From assembly GCA_021298575.1 (NCBI GenBank), contig JAJTFM010000014.1, forward strand, positions 20,801 to 84,800: a DNA stretch of 64,000 bases, given 5' to 3'. Within the stretch, counting starts at the first letter, position 1. Every line of letters starts with the position of its first letter. The position numbers and the translations under genes are program-made. This stretch comes from Saprospiraceae bacterium. Its GTDB lineage: Bacteria > Bacteroidota > Bacteroidia > Chitinophagales > Saprospiraceae. The notes beneath the pieces were generated by a model. The model saw only the letters and a list, made by a program, of their open reading frames with translations. It did no database searches and was not told where the DNA came from. Shown here in pieces: positions 18,286-28,074 of this stretch.

Positions 18286-18846
18286 ATGTCACGCATTGGT
18301 AAACTACCAATTACGCTCCCTGCAAAAGTGGAAGTTTCGGTGTCCTCTGATAACACCGTTACGGTGAAAGGACCGAAGGGTACACTGTCCCAAAAGGTTG
18401 ACCCCGATATAGCGGTCAAAGTTGATGGTGAAACGCTCCTGGTTGAGCGTCCTACCGAACAGAAACGCCATCGCGCCATGCATGGTCTGTACCGCGCACT
18501 CATCAATAATATGGTGGTGGGTGTAAGTCAGGGCTACACACGGGAGATGGAGGTTATTGGTGTTGGTTATCGTGTGGAGAGTAATGGTAACCTGCTTACT
18601 CTCACTATCGGTTACTCTCACCCGGTGATTTTTTATATTCCTTCTGAGTTAAAGCTCACAACGGCTATGGAAAAGGGCTCTGCGCCACTGATTCGCCTTG
18701 AGGGTATCGACAAAGAACTGATCGGTCAGGTATGCGCAAAGATTCGCTCCTTCCGTAAGCCCGAGCCTTATAAAGGGAAGGGTATTATGTTCAAGGGAGA
18801 GGTTATCCGTCGCAAGGCTGGTAAAACTGCCGGATCGAAGAAATAA
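18286..18846 (+). CDS. rplF: 50S ribosomal protein L6
   Basis: MSRIGKLPITLPAKVEVSV; KPEPYKGKGIMFKGEVIRRKAGKTAG. Confidence 0.97.
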   Translation: MSRIGKLPITLPAKVEVSVSSDNTVTVKGPKGTLSQKVDPDIAVKVDGETLLVERPTEQKRHRAMHGLYRALINNMVVGVSQGYTREMEVIGVGYRVESNGNLLTLTIGYSHPVIFYIPSELKLTTAMEKGSAPLIRLEGIDKELIGQVCAKIRSFRKPEPYKGKGIMFKGEVIRRKAGKTAGSKK

Positions 18847-18958
18847 TTTGTCTTCTTCTGTGCGTATTTGCCTCCAGAAGGTTCGCGCCCGGATTCTGAT
18901 AAAAATTAAACTTACGCTGCACCGGTCGGTCATCGGAGTAGTAAAAAAACAATAAAGC

Positions 18959-19300
18959 ATGAAACGCACAAAGAATCAAAGCCGCGAGCGCCTTCACATG
19001 CGGATCCGTAAGAAAGTAAACGGAACGGCTGAGCGCCCACGCCTGAGTGTTTTTCGCTCCAACGAGTCTATCTACTGCCAGTTGATAGATGATTTAAAAG
19101 GTCATACTATTGCTTCAGCTTCCTCAAAGGGCACAACGGGTACCAAGAGTGAGCGAGCAGCAGCAGTAGGTAAAATGATTGCAGAAAAGGCCAAGGAAAA
19201 CGGTATAGAAACTGTGGTTTTTGACCGCGGAGGGTATCGCTACCATGGTCGTGTACAATCTCTGGCTGAGGGTGCCCGCGAAGGTGGACTCAAATTCTAA
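18959..19300 (+). CDS. rplR: 50S ribosomal protein L18
   Basis: [63 protein letters not shown]. Confidence 0.97.
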   Translation: MKRTKNQSRERLHMRIRKKVNGTAERPRLSVFRSNESIYCQLIDDLKGHTIASASSKGTTGTKSERAAAVGKMIAEKAKENGIETVVFDRGGYRYHGRVQSLAEGAREGGLKF

Positions 19301-19348
19301 ACAATCAATCGCTTACACGCGAACCAATAAAAACAACAGCTAAGCAAC

Positions 19349-19876
19349 ATGGCAAGGCAAGAAAGAGAAAAAGACGCCGCTCGCTCATCTGAGGAATCAG
19401 GTCTCAAAGAGAAACTGGTGGCACTCAATCGCGTAGCAAAAGTAACCAAAGGTGGTCGTACCTTCAGTTTCGCCGCAGTTGTGGTGGTCGGAGATGGTCA
19501 GGGCACTATAGGTCATGGCCTTGGCAAGGCACGTGAGGTTTCCGAGGCAATAGCCAAAGCAGTAAAGGATGCCGAGAAGAACACCATCAAGGTTCCTATT
19601 CTCAAAGGCACTATTCCACACGAAGCTTTTGGCAAATCGGATGCCGGCCGTGTAATAATTAAGCCGGCCGCTCACGGTACTGGTGTAATCGCAGGTGGTG
19701 CGATGCGTGCTGTGCTGGAGGCTGTAGGTGTACACGATGTACTGGCCAAGTCTCAGGGTTCCGCCAATCCGCATAACGTGGTAAAGGCAACTATTGCCGC
19801 TCTTGCCAACCTGCGCAGTCCTTCCGAGATTGCCCGTCAGCGAGGTATAACCATGGATAAACTATTTAACGGTTAA
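19349..19876 (+). CDS. rpsE: 30S ribosomal protein S5
   Basis: [42 protein letters not shown]. Confidence 0.97.
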   Translation: MARQEREKDAARSSEESGLKEKLVALNRVAKVTKGGRTFSFAAVVVVGDGQGTIGHGLGKAREVSEAIAKAVKDAEKNTIKVPILKGTIPHEAFGKSDAGRVIIKPAAHGTGVIAGGAMRAVLEAVGVHDVLAKSQGSANPHNVVKATIAALANLRSPSEIARQRGITMDKLFNG

Positions 19877-19921
19877 TATTGCCGTTTGAATTGACATTTT
19901 GAACGCTGAAATCACTCAGAA

Positions 19922-20101
19922 ATGGCTAAGATAAGGATCAAACTGGTGAAAAGCCCTATTGACAAGCACAAACGCCAGAAGCTCACGCTCACGGCACTGG
20001 GTTTTCGTAAGGTAAACCAAGTTGTGGAACATGAAGCAACTCCTCAAATTCATGGGATGCTACGTGTGGTACAACACCTCGTTCAGGTTGAAAACGCCTG
20101 A
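19922..20101 (+). CDS. rpmD: 50S ribosomal protein L30
   Basis: 59 aa ORF absent from the supplied track: MAKIRIKLVKSPIDKHKRQKLTLTALGFRKVNQVVEHEATPQIHGMLRVVQHLVQVENA*. Confidence 0.95.
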   Translation: MAKIRIKLVKSPIDKHKRQKLTLTALGFRKVNQVVEHEATPQIHGMLRVVQHLVQVENA

Positions 20102-20161
20102 TAATTGAATCTGACATTTGTTAAGCGGACTTTTCCGGATACAAGTAAAAACTAACAAACA

Positions 20162-20608
20162 ATGGATCTTTCCAATCTTCGTCCTGCAGAAGGCTCAGTA
20201 AAAGCTCGCAAGAGAATCGGTCGTGGTACCGGTTCTGGTCGTGGAGGCACTTCTACGCGTGGCCACAAAGGCGACAAGGCCCGAAGCGGTTCCAAGGAGA
20301 AGCGTCACTTTGAAGGGGGCCAAACTCCTATGCAGCGCCGTCTGCCGAAGCGCGGCTTCAAAAATATCAACCGCGAAGTTTATTCCCCGCTTAATCTCGG
20401 TCAGTTGGAGCTCCTGTCGCAGAAACTTGGATCAGCCTCTTTTGATGTTGAATCCCTGGTGGCTGCAGGTGTCTCGAAAGCTAGTGAAAAGATTAAGTTG
20501 CTGGGTAACGGAAAACTCACCGCGAAAATCAATATTAAGGTACATGCCGCTTCTGCTGCCGCAAAAGCAGCCGTCGAAGCAGCTGGCGGCAGTGTTGAAA
20601 TCGTCTAA
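20162..20608 (+). CDS. rplO: 50S ribosomal protein L15
   Basis: MDLSNLRPAEGSVKARKRIGRGTGSGRGGTSTRGHKG. Confidence 0.97.
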   Translation: MDLSNLRPAEGSVKARKRIGRGTGSGRGGTSTRGHKGDKARSGSKEKRHFEGGQTPMQRRLPKRGFKNINREVYSPLNLGQLELLSQKLGSASFDVESLVAAGVSKASEKIKLLGNGKLTAKINIKVHAASAAAKAAVEAAGGSVEIV

Positions 20609-20623
20609 ACCACACTCTCGGTA

Positions 20624-21988
20624 ATGAAACTTTTTACCGTTCTCAAGAATATCTGGAGCATCAAGGAACTGCGCGATCGCATCGTTTTCACGCTTGCATT
20701 GCTGCTTGTTTATCGTGTGGGTACTTTTGTGGTACTCCCCGGTGTCGTACCTGCTGCTCTCGACAAGGCTGCCCAAAATCGTGGCGCTAATGACCTGCTA
20801 GGTCTTATCAACGTGTTCACTGGTGGTGCCTTCGACAATGCCGCTATCTTCGCACTTGGTGTTATGCCGTATATCACGGCTTCCATCATTGTACAGTTGC
20901 TCGGCTTCGCACTGCCCTACTTCCAGCGCCTTCAATCCAAAGACGGCGAAAGTGGTCGCAAACGACTGAATCAGATTACACGTGTACTGACGGTAGCAAT
21001 CACACTCGTTCAGGGCGGCGGATATCTCCAGCTCGTTCGCAGTATCCCCGGTGCAGTTTCCCTTGAAGTTCCTGAGGGGCTCTTCTGGTTCTCCAATATC
21101 ATTATTCTTTCCGCAGGTACCATATTCTGTATGTGGCTGGGTGAAAGAATCACTGACAAGGGAATTGGTAACGGTACTTCCCTGATTATTCAGGCCGGTA
21201 TCATCGCACGTTTGCCACAGGCTTTCGTATTCGAATTCCAGAAGTTGTTCTCTGATAACAAACTGCTACTGTTCTTCCTTGAGCTGGCACTGTTCTTCGT
21301 AGTCGTGATGGCAACTATTCTGGTCATTCAGGGTGTACGCCGTATTCCTATTCAGTTTGCAAAGCGGATGGTAGGTCGTACAGGTGGCGCAATGCCAGCT
21401 GCAAGCGCCCGCGATTATCTGCCCCTCAAAGTGAATTCTGCCGGTGTAATGCCAATCATCTTCGCTCAGGCGCTGATGTTCCTGCCCGCCACTGCTATAC
21501 AGTATATGTCAGGCGACAGTGTGAATACAGGTCGTATTAATATGCTGAATGATATTTACTCTCTCGGATATAACTTGCTGTTCTTCACACTGATAGTTGT
21601 CTTCACGTATGTTTATACTGCGCTGATGATCAACCCGACCAGCTATGCCGATTATCTGAAGAGAAACAATGCTTTCATTCCGGGTGTAAAGCCGGGAGAA
21701 GCCACTTCCGATTATATTGATAATATCATGACCCGTATTACACTGCCAGGAGCAGTCTTTCTCGGACTCATCGGTATATTGCCTTCAATAGCAGCTACTT
21801 TTGGTATTAACCAGCAGTTTGCACTGTTCTTCGGCGGAACTACCCTCCTTATTATGGTGGGTGTAGCCCTGGACACACTGCAGGTGATTGAGAGTTATTT
21901 GCTCACGCAGAAATACGACGGTCTGATTAAATCAGGCAGGATTCAGGGTCGCACTTCATCCGGTCTGCAGGTTGGTCAGCCTCAATAA
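20624..21988 (+). CDS. secY: Preprotein translocase subunit SecY
   Basis: GVMPYITASIIVQLL; GIGNGTSLIIQAGIIARLP; multi-TM. Confidence 0.98.
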   Translation: MKLFTVLKNIWSIKELRDRIVFTLALLLVYRVGTFVVLPGVVPAALDKAAQNRGANDLLGLINVFTGGAFDNAAIFALGVMPYITASIIVQLLGFALPYFQRLQSKDGESGRKRLNQITRVLTVAITLVQGGGYLQLVRSIPGAVSLEVPEGLFWFSNIIILSAGTIFCMWLGERITDKGIGNGTSLIIQAGIIARLPQAFVFEFQKLFSDNKLLLFFLELALFFVVVMATILVIQGVRRIPIQFAKRMVGRTGGAMPAASARDYLPLKVNSAGVMPIIFAQALMFLPATAIQYMSGDSVNTGRINMLNDIYSLGYNLLFFTLIVVFTYVYTALMINPTSYADYLKRNNAFIPGVKPGEATSDYIDNIMTRITLPGAVFLGLIGILPSIAATFGINQQFALFFGGTTLLIMVGVALDTLQVIESYLLTQKYDGLIKSGRIQGRTSSGLQVGQPQ

Positions 21989-22043
21989 TTGAATATTCTC
22001 TGAGGTGCTTTTCCGGCGCCAAATGTGAAATAAATAACAGGAT

Positions 22044-22883
22044 ATGGGATTGTTTTCAGCTCAGGACGGACGACGGATCTTTTACAAGACCGCTGCTGAA
22101 ATTGAACTGATGCGAAACGCAAATATCCTTGTTTCAAAAACACTGGCTCATGTAGCCAGTATGCTTAAACCCGGTGTAACCGGACAGATCATTGACAAGG
22201 CTGCAGAGGAGTTCATTCGCGACCATGGCGGTCGACCGGCATTTAAAGGGTATCACGGATTCCCGTCAACACTGTGTGTGTCTTACAATGATATCGTAGT
22301 GCACGGGATACCAGGCAAGCGGGAGTTTGCAGATACAGATGTTGTTTCGGTTGACTGCGGGGTCGAACTCGAAGGTTATTACGGGGATGCGGCATACACA
22401 TTCGCTTTTTCGAAAGTAACCGGGGATGTTCTCGATTTGCTTCAAACTACTTACAGGTCCCTTTATCTGGGTATCGAAAAGGCAGTTCATGGCAATCGAA
22501 TCGGGGATATATCTTTCGCGATTCAGGACTATTGTGAACGACAGCACAAATACAGTGTGGTCAGAGATTTGGTAGGACATGGAATCGGCAAATCACTTCA
22601 TGAAGAACCGGAAGTGCCTAATTACGGCAGAAGGGGAAAAGGCTTCCTGATGATGGAAGGACTGGTGATTGCTATTGAGCCAATGATTAACATGGGAACG
22701 AAAGATGTTTATCAGGATCGCGACGGGTGGACGATCTTCACAAGAGATCATAAACCCAGTGCACACTATGAACACTCTGTCGCAGTAAAGAAGGGTCGGG
22801 CCGACATTCTGTCGGATCATTCTTTTTTGCTGAATGAAATAAAAAATAATCCTGAATTGCAAGAAATTTTGCCTAAAAATTAG
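22044..22883 (+). CDS. map: Type I methionyl aminopeptidase
   Basis: [46 protein letters not shown]. Confidence 0.96.
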   Translation: MGLFSAQDGRRIFYKTAAEIELMRNANILVSKTLAHVASMLKPGVTGQIIDKAAEEFIRDHGGRPAFKGYHGFPSTLCVSYNDIVVHGIPGKREFADTDVVSVDCGVELEGYYGDAAYTFAFSKVTGDVLDLLQTTYRSLYLGIEKAVHGNRIGDISFAIQDYCERQHKYSVVRDLVGHGIGKSLHEEPEVPNYGRRGKGFLMMEGLVIAIEPMINMGTKDVYQDRDGWTIFTRDHKPSAHYEHSVAVKKGRADILSDHSFLLNEIKNNPELQEILPKN

Positions 22884-22918
22884 ACCTTTGCAGCCCGAAA
22901 TTTAAAAGGGCCCTTTTT

Positions 22919-23079
22919 ATGGCGAAAGAAGACTTGATCAAACAGGATGGCGTGGTTGCCGAAGCACTTTCAAATGCAAATTTCAAAGTGCAGCTGGAAA
23001 ACGGCCACATCATACTGTGTCTGTAGAAATGTCACCCTACGATTTGACCCGTGGGCGCATCATCTACCGATACAAGTAA
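22919..23079 (+). pseudogene. infA: Translation initiation factor IF-1, disrupted by an internal out-of-frame deletion (or assembly error)
   Basis: Frame 1: [35 protein letters not shown]; a second frame from 23020 gives [19 protein letters not shown]; central HISGKMR...GDKV segment missing. Confidence 0.9.
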
Positions 23080-23113
23080 GTTTAAAACGACAATTTGAAA
23101 AACGACTGAGGAT

Positions 23114-23230
23114 ATGAAAGTCAGACCGTCCATCAAGAAGCGTTCTGCGGACTGCAAGATCGTTCGCCGCAAAGGCAAACTGTACGTCATCAACAAAAAG
23201 AACCCGAAGTTCAAACAGCGGCAGGGGTAA
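23114..23230 (+). CDS. rpmJ: 50S ribosomal protein L36
   Basis: 38 aa ORF absent from the supplied track: [38 protein letters not shown]. Confidence 0.97.
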   Translation: MKVRPSIKKRSADCKIVRRKGKLYVINKKNPKFKQRQG

Positions 23231-23289
23231 TTCCCTGTGGCAGTCGGCTTCGATGTCAACATTTTTGAATACACAAATCAACACAATAT

Positions 23290-23667
23290 ATGGCACGTAT
23301 TGCTGGAGTTGATCTTCCCCGTCAGAAAAGAGGGGTTATTGGCCTGACCTACATTTACGGTATAGGCTCTTCAACTGCGTCCGCTATTCTGGAAAAAGCC
23401 GGAATTGACGAGAACACCAAGGTTGAAAACTGGAATGATGAGAATATCAAGGCGATATCCCGCATCATTGCTGACGACTACAAGACCGAAGGTCAGCTGC
23501 GTTCTGAGGTTCAGTTGAACATCAAGCGTCTGATGGATGTTGGTTGTTATCGCGGTCTGCGCCACCGTAAGGGTCTTCCCCTGCGTGGTCAGCGTACCCG
23601 TACGAATGCCCGCACACGCAAGGGCAAGCGTAAGACAGTTGCCAACAAGAAAAAAGTGACTAAGTAA
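23290..23667 (+). CDS. rpsM: 30S ribosomal protein S13
   Basis: [44 protein letters not shown]. Confidence 0.98.
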   Translation: MARIAGVDLPRQKRGVIGLTYIYGIGSSTASAILEKAGIDENTKVENWNDENIKAISRIIADDYKTEGQLRSEVQLNIKRLMDVGCYRGLRHRKGLPLRGQRTRTNARTRKGKRKTVANKKKVTK

Positions 23668-23755
23668 TAATGGGTAACTGCCGCAAGGCGGCAGTCATCT
23701 TTTCATAAAAAGCCAAGGGCCGGCTGAAATTGTCGGCTCACAATGCAACAAAAAA

Positions 23756-24148
23756 ATGGCAAAAGGAGCATCCAAAAAGGTTGTCAAGCGCAAAGTGAAA
23801 GTATCGCCGGAGGGTCTTGTTTTCATCCAGGCTTCTTTCAATAACCTCATCATCTCTATCACAAACAAGCAGGGAGAAGTGATTTCCTGGGCTTCTGCAG
23901 GTAAAGCTGGTTTTCGCGGTTCCAAAAAGAACACGCCTTATGCTGCACAGGTTGCTGCCAACGATGCGGCTAAAACCGCTTATGATGCGGGTCTGCGCTC
24001 TGTCGAGGTGTTTGTCAAAGGCCCCGGTTCCGGTCGTGAAGCTGCTATCCGCGCGGTAGATCAGTCTGGCATCAAGGTGCTTCTGATCAAAGACGTTACA
24101 CCGATGCCTCACAACGGATGCCGTCCGCCAAAGCGCCGTCGCGTTTAA
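23756..24148 (+). CDS. rpsK: 30S ribosomal protein S11
   Basis: [54 protein letters not shown]. Confidence 0.98.
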   Translation: MAKGASKKVVKRKVKVSPEGLVFIQASFNNLIISITNKQGEVISWASAGKAGFRGSKKNTPYAAQVAANDAAKTAYDAGLRSVEVFVKGPGSGREAAIRAVDQSGIKVLLIKDVTPMPHNGCRPPKRRRV

Positions 24149-24192
24149 TGCCATCTTCTTCATTCAAGCTTTAAAATAGCACATTCAACATA

Positions 24193-24807
24193 ATGGCTCG
24201 TTATACTGGTCCAACTACCAAAAAAGCCCGTACATTCGGCGAACCAATCTTTGGTTTCGATAAAGCTTTTGAGCGCAGGAAGTATCCTCCCGGACAACAC
24301 GGACTGTCTCGTAAGAAGAAGCAGGCTTCGAACTATGCTCAGCAGTTGTCTGAAAAGCAGAAAGCCAAGTACACTTATGGAGTACTGGAGCGTCAGTTCC
24401 GTAAAACTTTCCAAAGTGCAACCCGCCGTCATGGTGTAACAGGTGAGGTTCTCCTTCAGTTGCTGGAGGCGCGTCTCGATAATACTGTTTACCGTATGGG
24501 TATTGCCAATACACGCAGAGGAGCTCGCCAGCTCGTTGGTCACCGTCATGTAACGGTGAACGGACAAGTTGTAAACATTCCTTCTTACACCCTCAAGCCG
24601 GGTGACGTTGTAGCTGTGCGCGGCCGTTCCAAAGCACTGGAAATTATCACGTCCAATGTCGGAGCCAAGACAAGTAATGTACGTCAGTTTGGCTGGATTG
24701 AGTGGAACCCTGATCAAATGAAAGGTGTTTTTCTTGCATACCCGCAGCGCGACCAGATTCCTGAAAAAATCAACGAGCAGCTCATTGTTGAGTTGTACTC
24801 TAAGTAA
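24193..24807 (+). CDS. rpsD: 30S ribosomal protein S4
   Basis: [52 protein letters not shown]. Confidence 0.98.
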   Translation: MARYTGPTTKKARTFGEPIFGFDKAFERRKYPPGQHGLSRKKKQASNYAQQLSEKQKAKYTYGVLERQFRKTFQSATRRHGVTGEVLLQLLEARLDNTVYRMGIANTRRGARQLVGHRHVTVNGQVVNIPSYTLKPGDVVAVRGRSKALEIITSNVGAKTSNVRQFGWIEWNPDQMKGVFLAYPQRDQIPEKINEQLIVELYSK

Positions 24808-24952
24808 GAGGTGCTGAAGCGAATATGGTTGGCGTTCATTCTGAATGTCAACCGTTTTCGCGTAATATGCCAAACCCTTCCCCGGGTTTCTTCGTGCCCT
24901 GCCTGAAAACAAATTTGTTCTTTACCACCCAATCACTCTCGGAGCGTTCAAT

Positions 24953-25951
24953 ATGAGCATTCTCAATTTCCAAAAGCCTGACAAAATTCTGTTGCAAAAA
25001 GCAACCGATTTCGAGGGCACTTTCGAGTTCAAGCCACTGGAACCGGGTTTCGGCCAAACGGTGGGCAACTCGCTTCGCCGCGTTCTCCTCTCCTCTCTCG
25101 AAGGTTATGCCATCAGCGCTGTACGCATCGGCGGTGTTGACCATGAGTTTGCGACGATCCGCGGCGTAGTCGAAGACGTGGTGGATATCGTTCTCAATCT
25201 CAAGCAGGTTCGTATCAAACCTGTTATTCAGGATGAAAAAGGCGCAGCAGAAAAAATTTACCTGACTGTCAGCGGTCGTGAAGAATTCCGTGCCGGCCAG
25301 ATTGAAGAGTTCACCAATGTGTTCAAAGTAATGAACCCGGAACTGTTAATCTGTCGTATGGAGCCTTCTGTAACTCTTGAAATGGAGTTCACGGTCACAA
25401 AAGGACGTGGTTATCAGCCAGCCGATGATGGTGCCCCTAAGGAAGTTGCTATCGGTGTTATTCCGATTGATGCAATTTACACGCCTATCAAGAATGTTTC
25501 CTACAAGGTAGATAATACACGTGTAGGTCAGCGTACCGATTACGAGCGTTTGGTTGTTGATATCAAAACCGATGGTACTATTCATCCGGAAGATGCCATC
25601 CGCGAAGCAAGCCGTATTCTGATTCAGCATCTGATGCTGATTACAGACGAGAACATTACATTCGATACGCCCACTAACCGCGAAGAAAATGTGGTTGATG
25701 AGCATATCCTCCACATGCGTAAACTCCTCAAGACTTCTCTGGAAGATCTTGATCTCAGTGTTCGCGCATACAACTGCCTCAAGGCAGCCAAAATCAATAC
25801 GTTGGCTGAGTTGGTTCGTTACGATACCCATGAACTGCTCAAATTCCGTAACTTCGGCAAGAAATCTCTCGTTGAGATCGAAGAACTCCTTCAGGAGAAG
25901 AATCTTACCTTCGGAATGGATCTTGCCAAGTACAAGCTTGAAGAAGAATAA
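24953..25951 (+). CDS. rpoA: DNA-directed RNA polymerase subunit alpha
   Basis: FKPLEPGFGQTVGNSLRRVLLSSLEGYAI; alpha-CTD RAYNCLKAAKINTLAELV. Confidence 0.98.
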   Translation: MSILNFQKPDKILLQKATDFEGTFEFKPLEPGFGQTVGNSLRRVLLSSLEGYAISAVRIGGVDHEFATIRGVVEDVVDIVLNLKQVRIKPVIQDEKGAAEKIYLTVSGREEFRAGQIEEFTNVFKVMNPELLICRMEPSVTLEMEFTVTKGRGYQPADDGAPKEVAIGVIPIDAIYTPIKNVSYKVDNTRVGQRTDYERLVVDIKTDGTIHPEDAIREASRILIQHLMLITDENITFDTPTNREENVVDEHILHMRKLLKTSLEDLDLSVRAYNCLKAAKINTLAELVRYDTHELLKFRNFGKKSLVEIEELLQEKNLTFGMDLAKYKLEEE

Positions 25952-26033
25952 TTCATTTTTTCACCAAGTGTGGTAACTGTCGAGCGCCTTTGGCTGCCCC
26001 GGTGCTACCACCTGCAATACAGGTCTTTCATAC

Positions 26034-26600
26034 ATGAGACACGGAGATAAGATCAACAATCTCGGGCGTACGGCCTCCCACCGCCGCGCTCTTTTGGCCA
26101 ACCTGGCTATCGCACTCATCGAACACAAGCGTATAGTAACTACGCTGGCAAAAGCAAAGGCTCTTCGCCTTTATATCGAGCCACTGGTAACAAAGGCAAA
26201 GGAAAATACTACGCACCAGCGTCGTATGGTCTTCTCTTATCTTACCAATAAAGAGGCCGTTACTGAACTTTTCGGCCCTATTGCCGAGAAAGTCGGTGAT
26301 CGTCCGGGTGGATATGTACGTGTAATCAAAATGGGCTTCCGCCGCGGTGACGGTGCAGAAACTGCCATGATTGAGTTCGTTGATTTCAACGAAACATACC
26401 AGCCTAACGCAGGCAAGGAAAAACGCGCCAAGCGCACCCGCCGTGGTGGTCGTAAATCTTCGGCTGCTGTGGCAGAAGAAACACCAGCAACTGCTCCGGT
26501 AGTGGATGAGGTGGCAGATAACTCGGCAGAGGTGGCTGCTGCAGAAGAAGCAGCTACAGAAGCACCTGCTACTGAAGAAAACAAGGAAGAACAGGCTTAA
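26034..26600 (+). CDS. rplQ: 50S ribosomal protein L17 with extended Ala/Glu-rich C-terminus
   Basis: [45 protein letters not shown]; about 60-residue acidic tail. Confidence 0.97.
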   Translation: MRHGDKINNLGRTASHRRALLANLAIALIEHKRIVTTLAKAKALRLYIEPLVTKAKENTTHQRRMVFSYLTNKEAVTELFGPIAEKVGDRPGGYVRVIKMGFRRGDGAETAMIEFVDFNETYQPNAGKEKRAKRTRRGGRKSSAAVAEETPATAPVVDEVADNSAEVAAAEEAATEAPATEENKEEQA

Positions 26601-26631
26601 TCAAGATCCTTCTTCACTGTATATTATACCG

Positions 26632-26672
26632 TTCCGGGCCTCTGTCTCTTGCAGTGGCCCGGAATTTTTTTT
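26632..26672 (+). terminator. Rho-independent terminator after the alpha operon
   Basis: ttccgggcc...ggcccggaa stem followed by TTTTTTTT. Confidence 0.8.
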
Positions 26673-26679
26673 CGCGGCA

Positions 26680-28068
26680 ATGAAAAATATCTTTCTCTTA
26701 GCATTATTCCTGCTTACTGCAGGTGCCACTGCACAGGTTATCACGCCTGAAATTCCGAATGATCTCAGGTTGCCGGTTGTTTTTCCTGATGGGAATAACG
26801 GACATTGTGTGTTTCTCTACAGTAGCAGGAGAGCATCTGGTTCTTTCTTGTGCCAGATTGCTCAACTGGATGCTCAGGGACAGGTATCAAAGCAATATCC
26901 GGTTCAGGAACTGCCCGTCGTTGGTGGCGACAAATCGTTTGAGCGGCTCTGTTCTGCGTCCGATGAAAATGGATACCACGTTTACTTTCGGGGAGAATCA
27001 GTCAATATCTACGAAGTTTCGACTGACAGGAGGACCCTGAAAAGTACGCTTCGGCTATTACATGCCATTCCGGAAGAGGAGGAGATTATCGGAGGGATAG
27101 AAATGGCTGACAAAGCACTGATTCTTTCCCGGGAGAGAATCAGTAAAAAAGAATGCAGGTTGAATGTTTACACCCGGGGAGAACAAGGTCTGGATCGCAA
27201 AATATTTAGCGGATTGCCGGAGTATTTCGCCGGGAGGAAGTACGAGCCGCTACTGGTAAGGAAGGATGCGGATTTGTGGCCTGACAAGGCAATCAATCCC
27301 GACAAGATCTTTGCTGATCAAGGGAAAATCTATATCGTACGCGATAAAACACCCAGTGTTTTTTCCAGCGACAAACCGGTATTCAAATATACAGAAATTG
27401 ATCTCTCCTCTGACAAAGTCAGCTACAAGGAGGTGCCATACCCGACACTCGGCGAGTACACTCAGTACAGTGGCGGTGGCTATATCTACGAGAATAAATT
27501 GTTCCAGATTTATTTTGATCAGTCAAGGTTTGGCCTCAGTGTGAGCAGTCTTTCAGATGGATCCACCCTGTTCGACAAGTCAATTGCTGGTGAAGATACC
27601 CTTACGTTATTAAGAAGCAAGGTGAATTTTCCCGGGTTTCTGACGAACAGGAAGATAAAAACTGCAGAAAAACTGATTCGCAGAATGGGGCCCCTTTATC
27701 CTTTTGTCTATGTCAAAAAGAGTCAGGATGATCTTTTGATTGGCCTGGGTGGATTCACTACCGAGTCTTACGGCGGCGGAGGTCCTGTGATGGGTGCCGG
27801 CCCTGGAGGTATCACACCGTCGTTCAATACGATGGCGTATAGCTATGAAGTGAGTACCTCCTTTTACACTATCATGCAGGAAGATGCACAGTCGCTTTCT
27901 GACCGGCGGCTCGACGAGACGATTTTTACAAAAATCAATGATTCCAATCTGCCTGACAAAGGTTCCTTTATCCGGATGAACGGAGTTTCCACTTATGTTT
28001 ATCTAAAAAAACCTGTGCTGGAATCGGAGTCAAAGTCTGTTGTGTTTATCAGGTTTCCGGGGTATTGA
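26680..28068 (+). CDS. Secreted hypothetical protein
   Basis: 463 aa ORF starting with signal peptide MKNIFLLALFLLTAGATAQ; no family recognised. Confidence 0.6.
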   Translation: MKNIFLLALFLLTAGATAQVITPEIPNDLRLPVVFPDGNNGHCVFLYSSRRASGSFLCQIAQLDAQGQVSKQYPVQELPVVGGDKSFERLCSASDENGYHVYFRGESVNIYEVSTDRRTLKSTLRLLHAIPEEEEIIGGIEMADKALILSRERISKKECRLNVYTRGEQGLDRKIFSGLPEYFAGRKYEPLLVRKDADLWPDKAINPDKIFADQGKIYIVRDKTPSVFSSDKPVFKYTEIDLSSDKVSYKEVPYPTLGEYTQYSGGGYIYENKLFQIYFDQSRFGLSVSSLSDGSTLFDKSIAGEDTLTLLRSKVNFPGFLTNRKIKTAEKLIRRMGPLYPFVYVKKSQDDLLIGLGGFTTESYGGGGPVMGAGPGGITPSFNTMAYSYEVSTSFYTIMQEDAQSLSDRRLDETIFTKINDSNLPDKGSFIRMNGVSTYVYLKKPVLESESKSVVFIRFPGY

Positions 28069-28074
28069 GATATT

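Noticed and set aside
24160-24912. 250-aa minus-strand ORF opposite rpsD
   Set aside because: Entirely antisense to rpsD, which is certain; no motif.
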